From NCBI GenBank assembly GCA_949592205.1, contig CATIUR010000001.1, positions 310,710,250 to 310,774,249 of the forward strand: a DNA stretch of 64,000 nt, written 5' to 3'. This DNA is from Helichrysum umbraculigerum (taxonomy: Eukaryota; Streptophyta; Magnoliopsida; Asterales; Asteraceae). The first letter of the stretch is position 1. Every line of letters begins with the position of its first letter. Shown in pieces: positions 13,220 to 22,312 of the stretch. A model generated the notes under the pieces. It was given only the letters and a program-made list of their open reading frames with translations, did not search any database and had not been told where the DNA came from. Position numbers and translations under genes: made by a program.

Positions 13220-13514
13220 GTCAGCCAGAAAGGTACAAGAGTCGAGCTAAAAGACTCTTTAAGCAAAGCGCTCTTGGGAGGCACCCCAAACTTATCTTAA
13301 TTTTCCTGTCCTTTTTATTTCTTAGTTTATTTATAATCTAGTATTGTTATCACTGATCTAATGTATGCAGGCTTGCAACTTATCAGACAATCAAATAGCT
13401 TTATCTGAGATAAGTTTTATTTACACAAATACGAAAAGTTCAGATGGTTATTTCTGTCTTTTCTGCATTTGTTCACTTTCTATTTAGCATTACCTCTTTT
13501 ATGTTTATTTCAGG
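13220..13514 (+). other. pol-ORF3 spacer with a conserved G-rich motif
   Basis: Holds gcgctcttgggaggcacccc (13269-13288), a counterpart of the motif found twice in Athila-2. It ends in a good 3' splice-site context (ttttatgtttatttcag, AG at 13512-13513) one base before the ORF3 ATG. Confidence 0.6.
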
Positions 13515-14156
13515 ATGGACGCTCGGATCGAGACTGAGGATCATGTTGCTGAGAGGCAGCCTAGACAGAGGAGACGACACAGACCCAGACAAAGGAGACA
13601 CCCCAGACACAGGAGAGCTTTACCTGCTATCCCTGAGGAGGGACTTGTAGATGTTCAGTTAGAGCATGAGGAGGAGGCCACATCACCTGCAGCCCAGCCT
13701 GTGCCACCACAGACTACTCCAGCGATCAGACAGCCACCTACTCTTGAGTATGGCATTACCCTGTATGATCCCGCTGCTACTTGGGCCTTGTTCCAGACCT
13801 TCACTGCACATCATCATATCCTTTCAGCACTGTGTGAGGTAGCCGGATTACCGAGACCCGCGGGACCACATTTCAGGTTGGGACTAGACCCAGGACCATC
13901 TCGACCACCCTGGTCTTTCTTCCCTGCTGCTGGATCTTTTGTTGGACCTGCTGCTGGACTATCTACTGGACACCCTATTTCTCCTGCTGCTGAGCCTGCT
14001 GCCTCTGGGACCTCTGCATCTATGGATCCAGTTCTTCGTGAGCAGCTTTATGCCATGCTTGATGTTTCAAGCCCAACTACTGCACCAGTCTATGACAGGA
14101 CTGCAGAGAATGAGTTTGATCCAGATAGCGATGACTTGCTAGATGACTATTATTAG
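13515..14156 (+). CDS. Extra 3' ORF of Athila-1 (213 aa, function unknown)
   Basis: An intact frame at the place where Athila-group elements often carry an additional, sometimes env-like ORF. The first 35 residues are strongly basic (many Arg and His), followed by an acidic/Gln patch, Pro- and Ala-rich low-complexity sequence, and an acidic C-terminus (DPDSDDLLDDYY). I see no signal peptide, no transmembrane segment and no zinc finger, so it is not an obvious envelope protein. A splice acceptor-like sequence ends one base upstream of the ATG, which suggests translation from a spliced subgenomic RNA. The frame is intact although gag and pol are badly damaged. It could be a nucleic-acid-binding accessory protein, but that is a guess from composition. 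A second overlapping frame (13444-13650) is a shadow. Confidence 0.55.
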   Translation: MDARIETEDHVAERQPRQRRRHRPRQRRHPRHRRALPAIPEEGLVDVQLEHEEEATSPAAQPVPPQTTPAIRQPPTLEYGITLYDPAATWALFQTFTAHHHILSALCEVAGLPRPAGPHFRLGLDPGPSRPPWSFFPAAGSFVGPAAGLSTGHPISPAAEPAASGTSASMDPVLREQLYAMLDVSSPTTAPVYDRTAENEFDPDSDDLLDDYY

Positions 14157-14402
14157 TTTACTTTATCTTTATTTTATCTTTATTTTTTCATGTATTACTC
14201 TGTACTTGTGAGACGTGATACTCTGATGAGGTTGTGATTACTGCAGAACTAGCTTCGTATGGAATGGCTGAGCCTGAACTTCTGAAATCATTTGCACCAC
14301 TTCTGCACGAACCTGGTCCAACTCCAGTAACCACTATTTATAGGGAAGTTCCTTTTCAGTATTTTCATTTTAAAGATTTTGCCATGACCCCCATTTCAAA
14401 AT

Positions 14403-14546
14403 CTAAGTGTGGGATTAGCAACCCCATTCTTAGAAAATACTTGAAATTAAAAATTGTTCAATAAAATCATTAAAACCCTAAGTGTGGGATTTTCCCTACT
14501 TAGTGGCAAAAACATTGAGGACAATGTTTACTTTTAAGTGTGGGAT
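14403..14546 (+). repeat. Cluster of three PPT-like motifs (Athila-1)
   Basis: Ctaagtgtgggat at 14403-14415 and 14478-14490, and ttaagtgtgggat at 14534-14546. The same 13 bases form the true PPT at 16026-16038. Distances to the true PPT are 1623, 1548 and 1492 bp. Confidence 0.85.
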
Positions 14547-16025
14547 AGCAATATACCCTACTTCGTATAATAAGCTTAAATTTTTTCAAAAATGTCCTCA
14601 AATTTTTCAACTTGTTCTCGCATGAAGCCAATATGTCATCACTTTACCCTAAACTTTCAAAACCATTTTGAGTCTACAATATATGTAAGGCTACAAAATT
14701 TTCAAATAAACTCAAAGGTTAAGCAGAAAGAGGTAGAATCAGGTCAGATTCCAACTTTTTCTTAATGAAAGTCTAAGAGGGGCATCACATGACTGGGCAC
14801 ATACAACCCAATAAACTTGCGGTGAGGTATCTTGAGCATAATAGCATTCATTTTTAATGCTTCACTTTTCGTTTCTTGTGTGTGACCGGTGCATGTGTTC
14901 TGAATTAGAACTTGCTCCTGACATGCGTTTCGAGACCATATTGACATGTGCCATACGTGGCATATGTGCAATTAGATGACCTAGACATTTTTAGGAATAA
15001 CCCCTTTTTCTCATATCTTTTCAAGCCAACCCTTTTCCGACACTTTTTTAGTGTTGAAGATCCCCTAGAAAATCCTGTTGAGCCTAAGCCTTTTTCGTTT
15101 CTTTCAAAACCCTAAAAAACCACATTTCCACTCACCACCAAAACGTCTTGATAAAAGAAATTTATGAGGAAGTGAGAAACGGCTGTTTGGATGTCCTTAC
15201 CCACTCGAGCAATTGCTCCCTCAAGTCATAAATTCCCGGTGACGAACTTCAAAAGAAGAATATCAAAAGAAATCACCCGAAGCTCCCAAAAAAATCAATC
15301 TTGGAGCCGTGAAAATTATCTTGAAGAAACTGCAAAAGCGAAAAGAGGATGAGGCATCTAAAAAAGCAAAAGAAAAAGAAAAAGAAAATAGAAAAGAAAA
15401 TGCCTCAAGAAAATACAAAAAGAAAGAATAAAAGATCCAAGGAAGTTCAAGAATCATCCAAAAAGAAGAAATTCTCGGTGGATTACCCTTTCTATAGGAT
15501 TCAGTCAAATAAAGGTTTCTCACGACCTTAAGAGTTTCTGGAGTCAAGATCAGTCCTTCCTTCCATACCCTACCAACCTTTCCTTTTCAAAATATTTCCC
15601 TTTTCACCCCCAAAATACAGCCCAATCAAATGTCCTGGGATAATTAGTGCCGTCCCTGTCTAAGTGGTGGAGATTCGATTCTCGATCAAGCCTATGACGA
15701 TGAATGCTGCATGACTGGTATTATGAGCGATTTCGTTTGATCTAGATTATTAGGAAACCCGATACACTTGTGTGAATTGAGTGACCACCTGGTGAGGAAT
15801 TGCCCAGTCATGTATATTCCAACATCACAAGAATTGAAAGCATGCCTAAGATGATCATTCTGAAAAGTTGGATACGTCATGTGCATATCTCCTATGTTAC
15901 ACCTGAGGGATTATTTGATTATTTTCGTATTTTTACTTATGTTTGCGACTCCCGTAAAAACATTTTTTCAGAAAAAGTTTCTGGGAGTAGTTGACAGGCG
16001 GAATTGCTTGAGGATAAGCAAAACT

Positions 16026-16041
16026 CTAAGTGTGGGATATT
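16026..16041 (+). other. Polypurine tract of Athila-1
   Basis: Ctaagtgtgggatatt directly abuts the 3' LTR (tgatgtagcg at 16042), the expected position for plus-strand priming. Confidence 0.8.
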
Positions 16042-16590
16042 TGATGTAGCGTAAAAAGTCACGTTTTTACCTACATTATTGACCCCATATTTAGGCCTTT
16101 TATAACAAAAACATTCTTAAAACATCATTATTTATCATATTTTGTTATAAAGGTGAAAACTTGACGGACTTTCCAAAACGATAGGAAAAGGGCTGAAAAT
16201 ACACTGAAATGGGCACCAAATTGAGCCAAACCCTAAATCTACAGTAAATTCCATACCAAGACCTCACATTTGCCTTATTTTGTAGCTATGGAGATTACGA
16301 GAACGTAGATATAAGGATTGCTCAAAACGGATCAAGGATGAAAAAGTTATGCAAGTTACGGCACAGCCGAAAGCTACAACACGTATTCTGGACACGCCTG
16401 GGCCCCACTCATCTAATTTCTACCAAATTAGCATCATTAGAAGCGTAACGGAATTACGAAGCCGTAGGCGAAAGAATCAAGTAAAACGGAAGCGAAACGA
16501 AGAAGATACGGCCTTCCGAAGTTGCGAGAAAAGTCAGAAAAATCACACAGCCTAGCACACGGCCACTACAGGGCCGTACACGGCCTCTAC
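16042..16590 (+). repeat. 3' LTR of Athila-1, first part
   Basis: Begins TGATGTAGCG and runs to the Tekay-2 insertion; it continues at 24746. The whole LTR without the insert is about 2.12 kb. Its end holds a short palindrome, ggccgtacacggcc (16572-16585). The last five bases, tctac, are the Tekay-2 TSD. Confidence 0.9.
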
Positions 16591-19022
16591 TGTAACACCC
16601 CCGAAATTCACTGTTTTGCGGAAGCATAGCTTGGGGTGTTACTAATCAAATATCACAGCACAAAGATAAAGCAAACGACATCTATATGCAACGTTTGTAA
16701 ATTAGTTACATCCCATAGATATAATGTTTGAAAACTTAGTGTTTTCGTATACAAAATGTAGTTTTCCCTAGAGTCCATGCGTATAGCGGGAGATTCTATT
16801 ACATAATCGTAATATACAAAAGATAATGCTAAGAATCTCCGTTAATGTAGTTGTGTTGAAATCATGCGACTCTAGCTAAAATCCTGGAGTAATCCTACTC
16901 CATCCGGGTACCTGAGAAAACATGCTAAAAAGTGTCAACCAAAAGGTTGGTGAATCTCACAGGTTTGTAAGTAATATCGGCTTTGAACACGAGATTTCAT
17001 TAGTAGTGCCCGTAGGCGTAAAATCAGCCATTGCAATCCAGCAATCGTAAAATCAGTATTTGCAATCCAGCAAATGTAAATAAATAAGTTTATACCGTTG
17101 CCATGAGGCTCATAATCGAAGCTTAACCCGTAAATAATATGTTTGCTCCCGTGACATGCTCGTAAGTGAGCAAGCATCAGTAACGAATAAGTAGTCACCC
17201 GTTTCTACGTGTAAATCAGTACGTGGCAGCGCTACTGCCCCGGGTGGGGAGGGTCATTTCCCTAATGGATCCATTAACTAATGTTCGCGCTTAAGTCCAT
17301 AACTAACGATATATGATGGAGAGACTTCTGTTTGTAAGTAAACTCATGCAATTCCGTTTGGTATGGTAAACAGTTTAGTACTTGTGTTCAAGGAAAATAG
17401 TAGTAGCATGTATCTCCCCCAATAAGATAAAACAGTAAAAGTGGGGCCGTAAGACTCACCTGAGTCTTTGCAAGTACGTTTATATCAATAAACGAGTAAA
17501 TAATATCAACCGTAGGTTCTCCGAACCCGTAACCTTCAAATGCCTAAACATATAAAGTTAGGTAAGTAGATGTCTCGCAAGACCATCTAGGCTAGTTGTT
17601 TACACAACTCATTATGTCCAAGTGTTTGTTTAGTAATCCGTTTGTAGTTTGAAAACAAATATGGCCCGTTGGTGACGGTTTGTAATAATGATTCAAAGTG
17701 TTATCATTTATAACGCAATTTAGTGTAATTGTAATAGAAAGTATGTTCTATGACGTTTGTTAGGTCGTATGACAGAAGTATTTGAAGTTGTGTAAGTTCG
17801 ACACTTAGTAAAATCTGACTTTTCAAGGTTCTGGTTTGTGCGACGTAGCATGCGACGTAGCATGCGACGTAGGGTGCGACGTAGGCATGTACGTCGCATG
17901 ATGCGACCTTCGCAAATCAATGCGACGTAGGGGCTGGCGTCGCTAGGCGCGACGTAGCAACTTAATGCGACGTAGTGACGGACGTCGCACAATGCGACGT
18001 CACGAAGGGTTGTGCGACGTAGGCCGCGACGTCGCTAAGTGCGACGTTGGCCACATAATGCGACGTTTTGAGCTACGTCGCAGATAGCCCAGCGTCTCTG
18101 CGACGTAGCGGTCTGATCGGAAATTGGTGGCCGGAAAATCGGTCGAAAAGCTTCCGTTTGGTCCAAATCTTTTACCCAACCCATTTTTGGACATTTTAAG
18201 CATATATAAACCATAAAAACGTAAAAATGAGCAAAAACGGAGAGTTTCGGGTTTTGTCGGAAACTTACGCGGTGTCGGATTGAAAATCCGAAAAGGTAGG
18301 ATGATAGATCGTGATGCCGTGGTTCTTTTATCCCAAAGGAGTGGTATGATTCGGTGTCGTCTCGTGTTGTTATTTTGCGTTTTAGTGAGGTGGTGGGTTT
18401 TGTTTATTTTGAAAGAAAATGGAGAGAAAGAGAGATGAGAGATAAGATGATGATGATGAAATGAAAGTGGGGAGGGGGGGGGGGGGTCCCCCCTTTTTGG
18501 CTGAAAATCGGTGGGGTCCACCGAGTGGACTTCACCAAATTTTGTTCCCTGCGTTTCGAGTTCTGCGCGGTGTTCGTTTCCTCCGTCGTTTAAACGTTAT
18601 ATCAAGCAGTTATATTTTTAAAAGGTGACGGGAATATTTTAATGAAATACCTTGAAATTAATTATAAAAACATTTGTCGAAGTATTAAAATTCTTAACTC
18701 GCGTTTAATACGTATTCGTTAAATTATTTAAAATGTCGTCGCGATATTATAAATAATGTTTGTTCGCTGTGTATTTTATATAATAAAATACGTTCTCATT
18801 ATTTAGGTAAGTTTCTGTCACCAACGACCAAGTAACTGTGTCGGACTCCGTCCGGTTAATTCGTACGATTAATCCAAATCGCGTAAGTACACACATATAT
18901 ATATAATTCACCTTATATATATATATACAAATAGAGACTGCAATTAGTCCTATTACATACTAATTACAACTAGTTACAAGTAATTAGGCATAATTAATTA
19001 TCCTAATTTAGCAGGTGTTACA
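16591..19022 (-). repeat. 3' LTR of Tekay-2 (2432 bp)
   Basis: TGTAACACCCCCG...AGGTGTTACA, the left-hand copy and the 3' LTR on the - strand. It includes the gcgacgta array at 17839-18110. Two Met-started frames inside (17720-17992 and 18000-18521) come from the array and its flank and are not genes. Confidence 0.95.
17839..18110. repeat. gcgacgta direct/inverted repeat array, Tekay-2 left LTR
   Basis: About twenty copies of (t)gcgacgtag, some inverted (ctacgtcgc), at irregular spacing. The mix of orientations can fold into hairpins in RNA. It is almost identical to the right-LTR copy at 23571-23832. Confidence 0.9.
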
Positions 19023-19035
19023 TTCTCCCCTTGTT
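19023..19035 (-). other. Polypurine tract of Tekay-2
   Basis: On the - strand aacaaggggagaa lies directly before the 3' LTR, the expected PPT position. Confidence 0.8.
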
Positions 19036-19055
19036 AAAGAAATTTCGTCCCGAAA

Positions 19056-21896
19056 TTAGCTTGAGTGCACGGACTGTGCGTTGTCTGGGAAGAGATGTGG
19101 GTATTTCTGTCGCATTTGGTCTTCCCGTTCCCAGGTGAACTCAGGGCCGCGCCTAGAATTCCACCTGACTTTTACTATGGGAATACGACTCTGTTTCAAT
19201 TGCTTGACCTCTCGGTCCATGATTTCCATAGGTTTCTCGACAAAATGAAGTTTATCATCGATTTGAATTTCGTCGAGCGGTATAATCAGTGTCTCGTCAG
19301 ACAGACATTTCTTCAAGTTAGAAATGTGGAATGTGTTGTGTACGCTGCTAAGTTCAGCAGGAAGTTGCAGGCGGTATGCCACTGGACCAATCCTTTCAAG
19401 GATTTCGAATGGTCCGATGTATCTAGGATTTAGTTTGCCTCGTTTCCCGAATCGAATAACACCTTTCCACGGTGCCACTTTGAGAAGTACCTTGTCTCCT
19501 ACCTGGAACACAAGGTGTTTGCGTCTCACGCCAGCATAGCTTTTCTGACGATCACGTGCGGCTTTCAGCCGGTTTTGAATACCAACGATTTTCTCAGTAG
19601 TTTCTTGAATGATTTCTGGACCCGTGAGTTGGGAATCTCCTAACTCTGTCCAACAGATGGGTGATCGGCACTTACGCCCGTAAAGTGCCTCAAAGGGTGC
19701 AGCCTTTATGCTGGTATGATAACTGTTGTTGTACGAGAACTCGCACAACGGTAAATGATTTTCCCAAGAAGTACCGAAGTCGACTACGCAGGCTCGTAGC
19801 ATATCCTCCAGTGTTTGAATAGTTCGCTCGCTTTGGCCATCGGTTTGCGGGTGATAAGCAGTATTCATATCCAGACGAGTACCAAGAGATTTCTGTAGCG
19901 ATTTCCAAAAGTTAGAAGTAAAACGGCTGTCCCTATCCGAGATGATCGAGATAGGTACACCGTGTCGCGAGATGATTTCTTTGACATAGATGCGAGTCAG
20001 ACGCTCCATCTTGTCGGTTTCCTTGATGGCCAGAAAATGAGCAGATTTCGTGAGACGGTCCACGATCACCCAAATGGTATCGCAACCACTCGAAGTTTTC
20101 GGTAGTTTGGTAATGAAGTCCATGGAAATCTGTTCCCATTTCCATTGGGGAATTTCAGGTTGTTGAAGCAACCCAGAGGGTCTTTGGTGTTCGGTCTTTA
20201 CTTTGGAACAGGTTAGGCATTTACTGACGTACAAGGCGATGTCAGCTTTCATGTTAGGCCACCAATACAACCCTTTGACGTCATGATACATCTTGTCAGA
20301 TCCGGGATGTATAGAGTATCGAGATTTGTGAGCTTCAGCCATCACCAAATCTCGCAAGTTTCCGAATTTGGGTAACCACACCCGGTTAGAGAAGTATCGA
20401 GTTCCATCGGGTTTGATTTCGAATTGTTTATCCAAGCCTCGCAAGGCTTCATTTTTCAAGTTTTCATCGTTGAGTGCTTCAAGTTGAGCGGTAAGGATTT
20501 GAGCAGGGAGCTCGTTATGAATTGTCATAGAAAGTGCTCGGACTCGAAGGGGTTTCACTCGTTCTTTTCGGCTTAAGGCATCGGCAACTACGTTAGCCTT
20601 GCCCGGATGGTATTTGATCTCGCAGTCGTAGTCACTAAGTAACTCAACCCAGCGACGTTGTCTCATGTTTAGATCTTTCTGATCGAATATGTGTTGGAGA
20701 CTTTTGTGATCGGTAAAGATAGTGCTTTTCGTACCGTAGAGATAATGTCTCCAGATTTTCAATGCGAAGACCACAGCACCTAACTCGAGGTCGTGGGTCG
20801 TATAGTTTTTCTCGTGGATTTTCAGTTGTCGTGAGGCATAGGCAATGACTTTTTCCCGTTGCATCAACACACAACCAAGTCCTTGGTGTGAGGCGTCGCA
20901 GTAAACTACGAAATCGTCGGTGCCCTCGGGTAAGGACAAGATTGGTGCACTGCAAAGTTTGTTTTTCAATAGCTGGAAGGCTGACTCTTGTTTATCAGTC
21001 CAATCGAACTTCTTATCTTTCTGAGTCAGTGTGGTTAGTGGAACAGCTATTCTTGAAAAGTTTTCGATGAATCGGCGGTAATAACCAGCAAGACCTAAGA
21101 ATTGTCTCACTTCGGTTGGAGTGGTCGGTGACTCCCAGCCCTTGATTGCTTCAATCTTGGCGGGATCAACATGAATTCCTTGGCTGTCAATCACGTGCCC
21201 GAGGAACTGAACGGTTCGAATCCAGAACTCACACTTAGAGAATTTGGCATATAACTCTTCGTGTTTCAGAAGTCCTAGAATGGTTTTCAGATGTTGAGCA
21301 TGTTCCTGCTCATTGCGAGAGTAAATCAGAATATCGTCGATGAACACAATGACGAATTTGTCAAGATATGGTTTGCACACCCGATTCATAAGGTCCATGA
21401 ATACGGCCGGTGCGTTGGTTAAACCGAAGGGCATCACTTGGAACTCGTAATGCCCATAACGAGTTCGGAAGGCTGTCTTTGGGATATCATTGTCACGGAC
21501 TCGTAGTTGATGATAACCCGACCGTAGATCAATCTTTGAGTAAACACTCGATCCCTGGAGTTGGTCAAATAGGTCATCGATTCTAGGAAGTGGGTACCGA
21601 TTCTTTATGGTTAGCTTATTCAGTTCTCGGTAGTCAATACACATGCGGAAAGATCCATCTTTCTTTTTCACGAATAAGACCGGAGCTCCCCAAGGTGAGG
21701 AACTTGGTCGAATGAATCCTCTGTCCAGGAGTTCCTGTAGTTGGTTAGACAACTCCTGCATTTCGGATGGTGCTAAACGGTAAGGGGCTCGTGCCACGGG
21801 TGCAGCTCCGGGCACAAGTTCGATTTGAAATTCAACTTGTCTAGGTGGCGGAAGTCCGGGCAAGTCTTCAGGAAAGACTTCCGGAAAATCCCGCAC
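19056..21896 (-). CDS. pol (RT-RNase H-integrase-chromodomain) of Tekay-2, 946 aa, intact
   Basis: One uninterrupted frame; an in-frame extension upstream reaches about 21955 without an ATG, so 21896 is only the first Met. RT: YRELNK about 89-94, FIDD 185-188. RNase H: D334, E371, D396, D439. Integrase: His/His (523, 530) and Cys/Cys (560, 563) zinc-binding residues, then D593, D654, E690, with the canonical 35-residue D-E spacing. The C-terminus (about 885-936, VRWNSRRGPEFTWERED) is chromodomain-like, as in Tekay chromoviruses, which target chromatin marks. All catalytic residues are present. Gag and protease that should precede it are deleted, so normal polyprotein expression is doubtful. 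Confidence 0.93.
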   Translation of the reverse strand: MRDFPEVFPEDLPGLPPPRQVEFQIELVPGAAPVARAPYRLAPSEMQELSNQLQELLDRGFIRPSSSPWGAPVLFVKKKDGSFRMCIDYRELNKLTIKNRYPLPRIDDLFDQLQGSSVYSKIDLRSGYHQLRVRDNDIPKTAFRTRYGHYEFQVMPFGLTNAPAVFMDLMNRVCKPYLDKFVIVFIDDILIYSRNEQEHAQHLKTILGLLKHEELYAKFSKCEFWIRTVQFLGHVIDSQGIHVDPAKIEAIKGWESPTTPTEVRQFLGLAGYYRRFIENFSRIAVPLTTLTQKDKKFDWTDKQESAFQLLKNKLCSAPILSLPEGTDDFVVYCDASHQGLGCVLMQREKVIAYASRQLKIHEKNYTTHDLELGAVVFALKIWRHYLYGTKSTIFTDHKSLQHIFDQKDLNMRQRRWVELLSDYDCEIKYHPGKANVVADALSRKERVKPLRVRALSMTIHNELPAQILTAQLEALNDENLKNEALRGLDKQFEIKPDGTRYFSNRVWLPKFGNLRDLVMAEAHKSRYSIHPGSDKMYHDVKGLYWWPNMKADIALYVSKCLTCSKVKTEHQRPSGLLQQPEIPQWKWEQISMDFITKLPKTSSGCDTIWVIVDRLTKSAHFLAIKETDKMERLTRIYVKEIISRHGVPISIISDRDSRFTSNFWKSLQKSLGTRLDMNTAYHPQTDGQSERTIQTLEDMLRACVVDFGTSWENHLPLCEFSYNNSYHTSIKAAPFEALYGRKCRSPICWTELGDSQLTGPEIIQETTEKIVGIQNRLKAARDRQKSYAGVRRKHLVFQVGDKVLLKVAPWKGVIRFGKRGKLNPRYIGPFEILERIGPVAYRLQLPAELSSVHNTFHISNLKKCLSDETLIIPLDEIQIDDKLHFVEKPMEIMDREVKQLKQSRIPIVKVRWNSRRGPEFTWEREDQMRQKYPHLFPDNAQSVHSS

Positions 21897-22296
21897 GATC
21901 GGAACATCCTCAAGTCGCTTCTCCTCCGACTTCTTCTCCGTTACATGTGCGAGGCCTATTCATATATATTCAATATATAATAGTCTAGTAGTATAGTCAG
22001 TGAATGTGGCCTATGTATGTATATACTCGTATATCACATAATAGCCTAGCGTATGTCTAGCACATAACAAGTAAGAGTCTCGGTTCCCTCGTGGTCAGAG
22101 TCTACTAACGCATTCCTGTTCGACATAACAATTTCAGACCTCACATCATCTTTCCTTAATTGTACATAGTTGATCAGGCTATGTTAAATTAAAGTCGTAT
22201 GATGTAATTCCTGAACCAATCACGCCTAATAAGGAAATACTGCCTAATGGTCATAGTCTAGGCCCACTAAATGCAACCTAGTTCACTATAACCTTA
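21897..22296 (-). other. Tekay-2 leader joined directly to the RT N-terminal region
   Basis: From 22296 down to about 21960 the sequence matches the Tekay-1 leader. Then it switches abruptly to the linker before RT (from about 21955). No gag, knuckle or protease sequence is present. No other gene is visible. Confidence 0.88.
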
Positions 22297-22309
22297 GGCT
22301 CTGATACCA
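22297..22309 (-). other. Primer binding site, tRNA-iMet type (Tekay-2)
   Basis: TGGTATCAGAGCC on the - strand, three bases inside the 5' LTR. Confidence 0.93.
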
Positions 22310-22312
22310 ATC

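Larger units (their letters stand above)
14157..16041 (+). other. Long 3' noncoding region of Athila-1
   Basis: No credible gene. Contents: three PPT-like ctaagtgtgggat motifs (14403, 14478, 14534); a purine-rich stretch (about 15335-15475) that translates as a Lys/Glu run; and a segment around 15690-15840 that matches Athila-2 (42175-42310) in inverse orientation. A weak frame at 14234-14464 spans part of the motif cluster and is probably spurious. Confidence 0.7.

Noticed and set aside
13515..14156. Calling the extra Athila-1 ORF an envelope gene
   Set aside because: Position fits, but no signal peptide, transmembrane helix or Cys pattern was found.
15349..15531. Lys-rich ORF of 60 aa
   Set aside because: It is a translated purine-rich tract; the tract, not the frame, is shared with Athila-2.
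17839..18110. gcgacgta array as a CRISPR-like or satellite array
   Set aside because: Spacing is irregular, orientations are mixed, the array lies inside an LTR, and its partner LTR has the same array. Plant context.
17720..18521. Cys/Arg-rich and longer - strand frames in the Tekay-2 LTR (also at 23442-23925)
   Set aside because: They lie in the array and adjacent U3-type DNA, have no domain, and differ between otherwise identical LTRs because of the G-run.
22297..22309. tRNA gene suggested by tggtatcagagcc
   Set aside because: It is only the 13-base PBS at an LTR border; no cloverleaf surrounds it. The same applies to the other PBS sites.
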